The notes under the pieces: generated by a model | Told to the model about the DNA's origin: nothing | Database searches by the model: none | What the model saw: only the letters and a program-made list of their open reading frames with translations | Part shown: positions 6,595 to 11,805 of the stretch, in pieces | How the letters are laid out: each line of letters begins with the position of its first letter | Numbering within the stretch: position 1 is the stretch's first letter | Made by a program: the position numbers and the translations under genes | Source of the DNA: a virus | DNA: 22,550 nucleotides | Direction: 5' to 3' (one strand) | Virus record (IMG/VR): IMGVR_UViG_3300042382_000558 | Coordinates: 1 to 22,550 of that record

Positions 6595-7106
6595 ATCTCA
6601 CCCCCATGATCCAGCCCGGCAGACGCAAAAAAAGCGGCGGCTTGCGTGCCTGTCAAGATGCGCGGACGGTAGAGCCCGCAAAGCTTGCATTCATGTCCGC
6701 CATCAAAGAGCGTGACCTTTTCCGGTCGCTCGCTTTGCCAGACGAAATCATGCTTGCAGTTGATCATACGCATGAGAGAGGGATTGACCGGCGGGGGCGT
6801 GTCACAGAGAGTAAACCACGCCTGGCGGAGATGCTCGACCCCGAATGGAACGTCCGTGTAGGTGTAGTCTGACAGCGCCTGGCGGAGGACCTGCTGAATC
6901 CTCTCGGCGGGAATGTACTGGGTGAGCGCCGACCAAGTCAGGCCGACCTCTACAGCGCCGCCGGATGTGGCGGAGATCGTGAAGCCTCGGGCCCGTTGCG
7001 CGGCGCAGTACGCGCCGATCATGGCGCGCTGGTGGTCAGTGTAGGAGTCCGACAGCCCGGAGACTGTCGAGATCGGGCGATCGTTCGGCTTTTCGTGATT
7101 TTGCAT
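6591..7106 (-). CDS. Replication-operon protein with C-terminal zinc-ligand motif
   Basis: A 171-residue protein starting inside the initiator gene (71-base overlap, AAGGA about 6 bases before ATG). The N-terminal part (about 20-115) is helical (DHQRAMIGAYCAAQRARGF) and could be a helicase-loader or initiator-partner domain, as gene P and G39P partners follow initiators in other phages. The C-terminal part has Cys and His placed like a small zinc ribbon: CKHDF about 119-123 and ECKLCGL about 140-146. There is no Walker A motif, so it is not a DnaC-type ATPase. The partner role is inferred from position only. Confidence 0.7.
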   Translation of the reverse strand: MQNHEKPNDRPISTVSGLSDSYTDHQRAMIGAYCAAQRARGFTISATSGGAVEVGLTWSALTQYIPAERIQQVLRQALSDYTYTDVPFGVEHLRQAWFTLCDTPPPVNPSLMRMINCKHDFVWQSERPEKVTLFDGGHECKLCGLYRPRILTGTQAAAFFASAGLDHGGEI

Positions 7107-7827
7107 GGGTGTCCTTTCCGGCGGCGGTCGCCGCGAGTGAGTTGTTTTGTGCGTTGCGAATCCAGCCCTTCCAGGACCGGATGAGGGCGACCCGTGACCG
7201 GTGCTGGGTCTCGTGGTCCAGGTGATACGCGATCCAGGCGCGCGTTGCCGTATCGAGATTCACGGCGGGCGCTTCCTGAGTCGCCCAGGCTGTCAGGGAG
7301 TCGTCTAAATACTCATCCAAGAATTGATTAATATCAGAAACACACCACCCACTTTTTTTCCCGTCGCGTGAAGCGCGCGGCAAAAAACTCTGTGCTGTAA
7401 TCTCTGTTGTATTCTCTGCATGGAAGGTTGGCGGGAATCCTGCCGACCGGATGGCAGAATCCTGCCGACCGGATGGCGGGAATCCTGCCGACCGGATGGC
7501 AGAATCCTGCCGACCGGTTAAGAGCTCGGTCAGCCGATCAGCATCGATTTTGAAATATAATCGATTGTCCTCACCGCCTCTTCTCTCGACGAGGACTCCG
7601 ATTAATCGCAGGGCTTTCCGCGCGGTCTCCTGCTCTGACCGGGTTAAAAATGTTTCCGCGGTCCATTGGTCACGGGATTTATAAAAAAATCCCGACGGAT
7701 CAGATGTCCGACGGGACCAGTAAACGGCCTGCGATAAAAAAACCCCGGCTGTCACCGATCCAGCCATTTCGGCGAAAACTCTGTGGTATGCAATGGGGCG
7801 ATCTAATAGTTCCAAAATGTTCGACAT
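7036..7827 (-). CDS. Phage replication initiator-like winged-helix protein
   Basis: A 263-residue protein with an excellent ribosome site (AGGAGGAAC before ATG 7827). Residues about 6-107 match the common phage/plasmid replication-protein domain: DRPIAYHRVFAEMAG, VFLSQAVYWSRR, FFYKSRDQWTAETFLTRSEQ-type helices and a wing around GEDNRLYFKID. This is followed by a low-complexity linker with a 15-residue repeat (GRQDSAIRSAGFPP, twice, about 113-142) encoded by DNA iterons. The C-terminal domain (about 155-235) includes ATRAWIAYHLDHE and SWKGWIRNA. As in lambda O, the N-domain would bind the iterons in its own gene and the C-domain recruit a partner or helicase. Family level is well supported; exact biochemistry is inferred. 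Confidence 0.85.
   Translation of the reverse strand: MSNILELLDRPIAYHRVFAEMAGSVTAGVFLSQAVYWSRRTSDPSGFFYKSRDQWTAETFLTRSEQETARKALRLIGVLVERRGGEDNRLYFKIDADRLTELLTGRQDSAIRSAGFPPSGRQDSAIRSAGFPPTFHAENTTEITAQSFLPRASRDGKKSGWCVSDINQFLDEYLDDSLTAWATQEAPAVNLDTATRAWIAYHLDHETQHRSRVALIRSWKGWIRNAQNNSLAATAAGKDTHAKSRKAERSPDLDSLRAVGLLH
7430..7519. repeat. Four iterons inside the initiator gene; candidate replication origin
   Basis: Four direct repeats at 7430-7452, 7453-7474, 7475-7497 and 7498-7519, alternating 23 and 22 bp. Each contains AATCCTGCCGACCGG. Units 1 and 3 are identical, and units 2 and 4 differ only at the end. Each even copy carries the dyad GGCAG-AATC-CTGCC. An A/T-richer flank with a T7 run lies on one side (about 7320-7420). 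Iterons of two helical turns within a winged-helix initiator gene reproduce the lambda ori/O layout. The 45-bp super-unit keeps the reading frame. Confidence 0.75.
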
Positions 7828-7843
7828 GTTCCTCCTGTTTATA

Positions 7844-7867
7844 ATCCGGGGACTCGCGCCCCCGGAT
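7844..7867. other. Hairpin upstream of the initiator gene
   Basis: ATCCGGGG (7844-7851) pairs perfectly with CCCCGGAT (7860-7867) around an 8-base loop. It lies between the candidate promoter and the initiator ribosome site, within the initiator's 5' leader. It may control initiator translation or mRNA stability; there is no T-run on the minus-strand exit. Confidence 0.55.
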
Positions 7868-7882
7868 GCTCGATCATCGTTG

Positions 7883-7911
7883 TAATTATCTCTCTATAAG
7901 TCTCCTTTCAA
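7883..7911 (-). promoter_or_regulatory. Candidate promoter for the replication operon
   Basis: On the minus strand TTGAAA (7911-7906) is followed by 17 bases and TAATTA (7888-7883), a good sigma70-type match with ideal spacing. It overlaps the stop codon of the upstream gene and would start the mRNA about 50 bases before the initiator ATG, with a hairpin in the leader. Confidence 0.5.
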
Positions 7912-8159
7912 AATTCCGGCGGGTCAAACAGCCCGCTCTGTTTTTCGGGTGAAGCAGACAACTCAGACTTGTGGCTTCCGGTGCGGTGCTTATTGCAGAA
8001 CCTGAGAGACCCACTTTTCCACGCGTGGGCCTCACACAGTGGCAGGTGACATGGCCCTATAGCCTCTTTGTCCCACGCGTGGCAATGGGTCCGCGCGTAG
8101 GAATAGCAACCAGGCTCCGAGCAGCTCCGCAAGGTCCAGTCAGGGACACGCGAACTCAT
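7908..8159 (-). CDS. Small Cys/His-rich putative zinc-binding protein
   Basis: An 83-residue protein overlapping the upstream gene by four bases (ATGA). Ligand-like residues are dense: Cys13-x4-Cys18, His25/Cys26/His27, Cys37-x4-Cys42-x2-His45, Cys55-x2-His58. This is enough for two zinc sites in a compact fold such as a treble clef or zinc ribbon pair. The C-terminal tail (59-83) is polar and probably disordered. No known family is recognised. Position in the early-type arm just before the replication promoter suggests a DNA, RNA or host-factor binding role. Confidence 0.7.
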   Translation of the reverse strand: MSSRVPDWTLRSCSEPGCYSYARTHCHAWDKEAIGPCHLPLCEAHAWKSGSLRFCNKHRTGSHKSELSASPEKQSGLFDPPEF

Positions 8160-8371
8160 GCGGGCTCCTGAGTGGAGAGGGCGACAGCCTGCGAGGCTGT
8201 GACGGGCGCTGTCCCCTGCTCCTCCGCGGCGGCTTGTGCCAGCGCGGAGAGGAAGAGCGAACGTGCCATTTCCGTAGTCGATTCGATGAATCGAGCGGAT
8301 TTGACGCGCTCGAAGGCGGCGACCTGGTCATTCGTGATTTTGAACTGAATAAAAACGATACGCTTTTCCAT
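8156..8371 (-). CDS. Probable ribbon-helix-helix regulator
   Basis: A 71-residue protein with GGAGG ahead of ATG. Secondary-structure reading gives a short beta strand (RIVFIQFKI, about 3-11), then helix A (TNDQVAAFERV) and helix B (STTEMARSLFLSAL), followed by a disordered tail. That order and size suit an Arc/MetJ-type ribbon-helix-helix DNA-binding dimer, in which the strand residues touch the major groove. Such proteins commonly autoregulate phage early operons; the CCAAG repeats at 13106-13156 are one possible target. The fold call is moderate and the target is speculative. Confidence 0.6.
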   Translation of the reverse strand: MEKRIVFIQFKITNDQVAAFERVKSARFIESTTEMARSLFLSALAQAAAEEQGTAPVTASQAVALSTQEPA

Positions 8372-8372
8372 G

Positions 8373-9503
8373 TTAGTCCTCCAATCGCACGATTGCGCCT
8401 AGTCTCCAGCCCTCCAGGCGTCTGACCTCGACGATATGTGGGTTAATTTTTGTTTCTCCCTGCGCCTCGTTGGCGCGTAGGACCTCGCTTTCGACATCGG
8501 GAGTGTACCCATACCAGGAGACACCGTCCTTGTCGATTGCGACCAGATTATCTGCGGGGTGATATGTTCGCAGCGCCGGACGGCGCAGGCGATGCCAGAA
8601 TTGAGAATCACCTGCAAAACTTTGATCCCACCCACTATGGAAATAATGGACAGGTCCGTCCCCGCCGACGTACCACTCACATGGCAAGCCATCAGGAATG
8701 GCGGTCAGCGGTCCTGTTGCTCTGCGGGATTGGCCGGTCGCCCATTCCGCCAGGGCATGTCCCATCAACCGGCCCCCGGTCGGCGAAGGTTCGCCATGAT
8801 ACCAGGTAGTCTCAAAAAACTTGCTTTCACGCCAATAAAGGCGCGAATCGAGCCAAGAGCCACGAATAAGAACCCTCTGAAGATCTCGACCAGTCCGGTT
8901 CTGATGCCAGTCGTCAAGGCTCTCTCCGCGAGAAGCCATCAGGGCGAAGGCTTCCCGGCACCTCGGGCAGGTGTATGACCCATCTCCCGCCGGACCGCGC
9001 GGACAAACGACTTCAATCTCTCGGTCGTCGGGGATCTCACCCGACGCGGGAAGCATCACCCACTGTCGGAGAGTCTCCCCGGCATAGATCAGATGCCAGA
9101 CAAACCCCGTAGGGGCGACCGGAGCAAGCATCAGGTCATCTCCGCTCACTCGGGCGGATACGACCGCCTCCGGGGCGATCAGTACGAGCCCGCCGATCCG
9201 GCCTGACCAGTTGGTCAGGATAGACGGGACATTGAGAGTCTCGGAGAATGGCTGGAGATCCGGCAGACTGCCGACTCCTCCGGAGAATAGCCAGAGATCC
9301 CGGAGAGGCATTTTGGCGAATGCTTCCGGTCTCGTGGTCTCGATCGCACTGGCGCGGAACTGGTTAGTGGTGCAGCCGCAATGAATGCACTGCCTGAGCA
9401 CGATTTTAGGGTACGCGACAATCGCGCCCTCCTCTGGACGGTCGCCCGTCCAGAGTTTTCCAAACGCTCCAATGCCCCGCCGGATACGAAAAATCTCGCT
9501 CAT
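8373..9503 (-). CDS. Unrecognised 376-residue protein with two zinc-ribbon-like Cys sites
   Basis: Start chosen at ATG 9503, where GGGGTG precedes by four bases and the ATG overlaps the stop of a 31-residue gene; the upstream in-frame ATG at 9521 has no such signal. Cys39-x2-Cys42 (CIHCGC) near the N-terminus and a CPRG...YTCPRC cluster near the middle suggest metal binding. The remainder is Trp-rich and beta-like (SWLDSRLYWRESKFFETTW). A repeated-looking C-terminal region contains WYVGGDGPVHYFHSGWDQSF. There is no nuclease, polymerase or ATPase motif that I can recognise. As the largest well-ordered protein of the leftward arm it deserves structure prediction. Confidence 0.75.
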   Translation of the reverse strand: MSEIFRIRRGIGAFGKLWTGDRPEEGAIVAYPKIVLRQCIHCGCTTNQFRASAIETTRPEAFAKMPLRDLWLFSGGVGSLPDLQPFSETLNVPSILTNWSGRIGGLVLIAPEAVVSARVSGDDLMLAPVAPTGFVWHLIYAGETLRQWVMLPASGEIPDDREIEVVCPRGPAGDGSYTCPRCREAFALMASRGESLDDWHQNRTGRDLQRVLIRGSWLDSRLYWRESKFFETTWYHGEPSPTGGRLMGHALAEWATGQSRRATGPLTAIPDGLPCEWYVGGDGPVHYFHSGWDQSFAGDSQFWHRLRRPALRTYHPADNLVAIDKDGVSWYGYTPDVESEVLRANEAQGETKINPHIVEVRRLEGWRLGAIVRLED

Positions 9504-9595
9504 CTTGCACCCCCTAACCACGCCAACAACCCAATCAGAACGCCTATGACAAAACCATAGACAAGGAATTTCAGCATCGCGTCAATGACTCTCAT
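9500..9595 (-). CDS. 31-residue single-pass membrane peptide
   Basis: A very short gene with near-perfect signals. AGGAGA lies about 3-4 bases before ATG 9595, its ATG overlaps the stop of the upstream gene by four bases, and its TGA overlaps the start of the 376-residue gene. The protein is MRVIDAMLKF followed by a hydrophobic helix of about 20 residues (LVYGFVIGVLIGLLAWL), ending GGAR. Tight coupling on both sides argues that it is real. Small phage membrane peptides of this kind often modulate host membrane enzymes or lysis; the specific function is unknown. Confidence 0.75.
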   Translation of the reverse strand: MRVIDAMLKFLVYGFVIGVLIGLLAWLGGAR

Positions 9596-9834
9596 GCCGT
9601 CTCCTTTGTGGCCGGGTAGTAAGCGCGACCACCTTTGCAGGATCGACCCCAAGCCACGACGCCGCTCCGATACTGGTTATCAAGATCACGCTGGAGAGCC
9701 TTAAGATATTTATCCGCGTATCTCTTGGCGGTCCCTTTGAGTTCATACGCGAGGAAGGTCTGAAGGGTGTATCCGTTGCCGTCGCCGCGTTCCGCGTTGG
9801 TTCGCAAATATTTGTTTGTGTACATCGAAGCCAT
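9592..9834 (-). CDS. Hypothetical small basic protein, first gene of its operon
   Basis: An 80-residue protein from ATG 9834, preceded by GGGAGAAAAAA; a longer reading frame to 9900 would overlap the promoter. Basic and tyrosine-rich, with a helical centre (GTAKRYADKYLKALQRDLDNQ) and a C-terminal WGRSCKGGRAYYP. It is the first gene after a consensus-like promoter at 9906-9934, so it is probably among the strongest expressed early proteins. Not recognised; small basic first-gene products in phages often bind DNA or host proteins. Confidence 0.7.
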   Translation of the reverse strand: MASMYTNKYLRTNAERGDGNGYTLQTFLAYELKGTAKRYADKYLKALQRDLDNQYRSGVVAWGRSCKGGRAYYPATKETA

Positions 9835-9905
9835 TTTTTTTCTCCCGGTAGTGGCGGCGCTATTGCCGCGTGTCGTCGGGACCGTGTGTCCCTCTGACAA
9901 AATGG

Positions 9906-9934
9906 AGATTACCGGAATCGCTCTCAGGTGTCAA
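9906..9934 (-). promoter_or_regulatory. Sigma70-type promoter for the 9.8-kb leftward operon
   Basis: On the minus strand a consensus TTGACA (9934-9929) is followed by exactly 17 bases and TAATCT (9911-9906). The 11 bases TTGACACCTGA are shared exactly with the rightward promoter candidate at 13186. The region upstream (9935-9985) is distinctly AT-rich. It lies just downstream of a terminator, as expected for a new transcription unit. Confidence 0.65.
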
Positions 9935-9983
9935 GTAAATTTTAGTGAAAAATAGTAATTTTAATCTAAACTCATTTTGCAAC

Positions 9984-10015
9984 AAAAAAGAGGGGCAGTC
10001 CGTAGACGGCCCCTC
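9984..10015 (-). terminator. Rho-independent terminator of an upper leftward operon
   Basis: On the minus strand GAGGGGC (10015-10009) pairs with GCCCCTC (9996-9990). The stem is extended inside by GTC/GAC past one mismatch with a TACG loop, and is followed directly by TTTTTTG (9989-9983). It lies 10 bases after the stop of the 111-residue gene. Confidence 0.88.
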
Positions 10016-10024
10016 ATATACATG

Positions 10025-10360
10025 TCATGCGGTGGTCTCAATCCCCTTCCCCGCCCGCTTCGTCTCGACCCATTGAGCAATCGAGTCAGGCGTCGCGGTC
10101 GGCAGGGCGCGTACTCCCAGATAACCCAGATAGACTCTACCGCGGCGGTGACGGTGGCTTTGTCCCGCTGGCAGATGCCAGGCTTCCCAGCCGCCGCGGG
10201 CGTTGCGTTCCCACTGGATCCCCGGCAGGACTGGCAGACCAGCGCCGGGAATGGTCTCGTATCCGCTACCGGAACGTTCCGGAACATGTTCCGGTAGCGG
10301 GTCTGGCGTTGCCTGGACAGGCTCGACGACAGCGGCGCGGGGGGCTGGTGGCGGTGGCAC
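10025..10360 (-). CDS. Hypothetical protein with proline-rich N-terminus
   Basis: A 111-residue protein from GTG 10360, the only start codon available in this frame after the in-frame stop near 10430; the ribosome site is not obvious. Residues about 1-30 are proline-rich. From about 35 the sequence is compact and basic (GIQWERNARGGWEAWHL, then RVYLGYLGVRALPT) and ends in a helix with WVETKRAGKGIE. The RxYLGYLG pattern resembles small DNA-contacting beta domains seen near plasmid and phage regulators, but I cannot assign a family. The gene contains a 38-bp palindromic element (10263-10300). A competing frame (9961-10374) is rejected because it runs through the terminator. Confidence 0.6.
   Translation of the reverse strand: MPPPPAPRAAVVEPVQATPDPLPEHVPERSGSGYETIPGAGLPVLPGIQWERNARGGWEAWHLPAGQSHRHRRGRVYLGYLGVRALPTATPDSIAQWVETKRAGKGIETTA
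10263..10300. repeat. Nested palindrome with 13-bp arms inside a coding region
   Basis: CCGCTACCGGAAC (10263-10275) is the exact inverse complement of GTTCCGGTAGCGG (10288-10300). The 12-base centre itself contains the perfect palindrome GTTCCGGAAC (10276-10285), giving several GGAAC/GTTCC half-sites in a row. Possible roles are operator, cruciform, or recognition site. Confidence 0.8.
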
Positions 10361-10377
10361 ATATAGCGGCGCACGGC

Positions 10378-10399
10378 GGAGAGGCTGGGCGACCTCTCC
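10378..10399 (-). other. Hairpin that includes a Shine-Dalgarno-like arm
   Basis: On the minus strand GGAGAGG (10399-10393) pairs perfectly with CCTCTCC (10384-10378) around an 8-base loop. It is placed between the stop of the 236-residue gene (10417) and the GTG start at 10360. The purine arm could act as a ribosome site masked by the stem, or the hairpin may separate expression of the two genes. Confidence 0.45.
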
Positions 10400-10416
10400 G
10401 GCCCGATCCGGCGGCG

Positions 10417-11127
10417 CTAATGAGGGCGGTTAGAATTGCTCCCGGTCCACGTCCGAGCAAGCGCTCGATCCGCGACCGACTCATGCGGGCGGGAATACTC
10501 GATCCGGTCAGTCTCGGCGACCTGGTCGGACTCCTCTCCGGAGTTGAGGATCAGCGCACAAATCGAGAGCAAAAGCGCCCCGGCAATCGCGGAGAGCGGG
10601 GGAAGGGAATAGAGCCCCTGATCGAGCAGCCACGCGGGGATTTTTGCCTCAAGCGCCGCGCGCTGGTTTGTCGCGGTCTGGGTGACGCTCTCTGTGGCGG
10701 AGACCTTGGCGAGCTCGCGCATGGCCTCTCGCGTACCGCTTATCCCGGCAAGAGACTTCACCGCCTCGGCCCGGCTGGCGATTTCCGCGCTTTTATTTTG
10801 CGCGGTAAGTTTCGAGACCTCGGCGGTCTGATGGTCGGCGCGCATGATCATTATGGCGATTGCGGCGACACAGACCATAATCGCGGCAATCCCGAATTTT
10901 ACCGCCAGCGACACCGCGCGCATTACCGCATGACCTGTGCGCGTGGACCAGTGCGAAGAAAACCACATAACGCAATCCGTCAGCAGGAGACCGCCAATCG
11001 CAAGCAGGGCAAACCCGTCCAGCGTCGTGTAGTAGTGATACGCCAGAATCGGCAGACAGCAGAGCGTGATGAGCGCGCAGAAAAGATAGCTGAAAACTTT
11101 AACCTCGGTTTTGAATCCGTTTTGCAT
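10417..11127 (-). CDS. Multi-pass membrane protein with a coiled-coil loop
   Basis: A 236-residue protein, GAGGT before ATG 11127. Three hydrophobic segments lie in the N-terminal half: about 11-31 (VFSYLFCALITLCCLPIL), about 38-56 (FALLAIGGLLLTD) and about 72-95 (LAVKFGIAAIMVCVAAIAIM). A long polar Ala/Glu/Lys-rich helical region follows (about 97-165), then a fourth membrane segment (about 175-196, LPPLSAIAGALLLSICALIL) and a charged tail. The layout recalls plasmid and phage membrane proteins of unknown function that modify the host envelope or anchor complexes. Its location among regulatory genes, away from the late membrane proteins, suggests a host-interaction rather than virion role. 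Not assigned to a family. Confidence 0.72.
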   Translation of the reverse strand: MQNGFKTEVKVFSYLFCALITLCCLPILAYHYYTTLDGFALLAIGGLLLTDCVMWFSSHWSTRTGHAVMRAVSLAVKFGIAAIMVCVAAIAIMIMRADHQTAEVSKLTAQNKSAEIASRAEAVKSLAGISGTREAMRELAKVSATESVTQTATNQRAALEAKIPAWLLDQGLYSLPPLSAIAGALLLSICALILNSGEESDQVAETDRIEYSRPHESVADRALARTWTGSNSNRPH

Positions 11128-11252
11128 GGAACCTCAATTTTGTTTGTGGGTTGTGGTCAGGGCGGGGAAGGCGCAGGGCAAAAAAAAACGCTCAACCACC
11201 GCCGGGAGACGATGATCGAGCAAGGGGATTATGACCGATGCTGGGCTCGGTG

Positions 11253-11504
11253 TCAATTAATCCGGTTCGATTTTGGGACTCCTCCGCCGAATTGCGCCTG
11301 GCGCATAATCGCGCGCAGCGTCTCGACGAACGTCGTCGCGTCATCGTCCTCAAGTGCGATTTCGTGACCGTCTACCAGGTGTATCCGGTAATCAGTCGGT
11401 GTGATCTCTGTTACGCTGGCGATGGCCGCGACGTTTATCGCGGTGTTGCCGATTATGACCATACCAAGCAGTCCGAGCGGTTCAAGATTTTTATTCGTTG
11501 TCAT
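11253..11504 (-). CDS. Small beta-rich hypothetical protein
   Basis: An 83-residue protein from ATG 11504 (AGGAGA about 6 bases before), overlapping the upstream gene by 14 bases. The order of alternating strands and final helix, with INVAAIASVTEI, YRIHLVDGHEIAL and DDDATTFVETLRAIM, resembles small phage/plasmid proteins with a WINxxxVxxI...IxLxDGxxIxL pattern that I know only as uncharacterised. No membrane segment. It is followed by a 125-base gap before the membrane-protein gene. Confidence 0.65.
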   Translation of the reverse strand: MTTNKNLEPLGLLGMVIIGNTAINVAAIASVTEITPTDYRIHLVDGHEIALEDDDATTFVETLRAIMRQAQFGGGVPKSNRIN

Positions 11505-11805
11505 GCGGTTTCTCCTGATGAAAGTTTTCGTGTAGATATTCAATCGAGCGGTCGAGCTTGTCCGACCACTCGCGACCCAGTATCCGCCGGGCGATCGAGA
11601 GCGCAGGGAACTCGCTATCCAGCCAGACAATTAACCCGGCGGCGGTCGGCTGATTCAGAGCCTTTTCGATCGTCTCCGCGGCGGTCGGGTACTCCAGGCG
11701 AAATTGATCCCGCCAGACTGACAGCCGCTCCGCGTCGGCAGTGGCGGCGATTCGTTGGAGCTCCTCAAGTGTCGCCAGCAGTATTAGATTATCAGGCTTG
11801 CTCAT
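11491..11805 (-). CDS. Hypothetical helical protein
   Basis: A 104-residue protein from ATG 11805, chosen because GGAGGAG lies eight bases upstream; the longer frame to 11868 lies inside the preceding gene. It overlaps that gene by 14 bases. It is helical and acidic overall (LATLEELQRIAATADAERL), with a C-terminal helix containing WSDKLDRSIEYLHENF. No cysteines, membrane segments or known motifs. Second gene of the first leftward operon. Confidence 0.62.
   Translation of the reverse strand: MSKPDNLILLATLEELQRIAATADAERLSVWRDQFRLEYPTAAETIEKALNQPTAAGLIVWLDSEFPALSIARRILGREWSDKLDRSIEYLHENFHQEKPHDNE

Noticed and set aside
7430-7519. CRISPR array
   Set aside because: The repeats abut without unique spacers and lie in frame within a coding gene; iterons explain them better.
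9961-10374. A 137-residue minus-strand frame competing with the 111-residue gene
   Set aside because: It runs through the strong terminator at 9984-10015 and has a Cys/Arg/Pro-rich shadow-type composition.
11128-11252. Possible terminator or small gene in the 125-base gap before the 236-residue membrane protein gene
   Set aside because: A minus-strand T9 run (11188-11180) is present, but only weak 4-bp GCTC/GAGC pairing precedes it. No convincing short gene is visible, so I leave the gap unassigned.
10027-11367. A 446-residue plus-strand open frame opposite the leftward genes
   Set aside because: It is antisense to two well-supported minus-strand genes and a terminator. It has an Arg/Gly/Pro-rich composition typical of shadow frames in GC-rich DNA, and no ribosome site.
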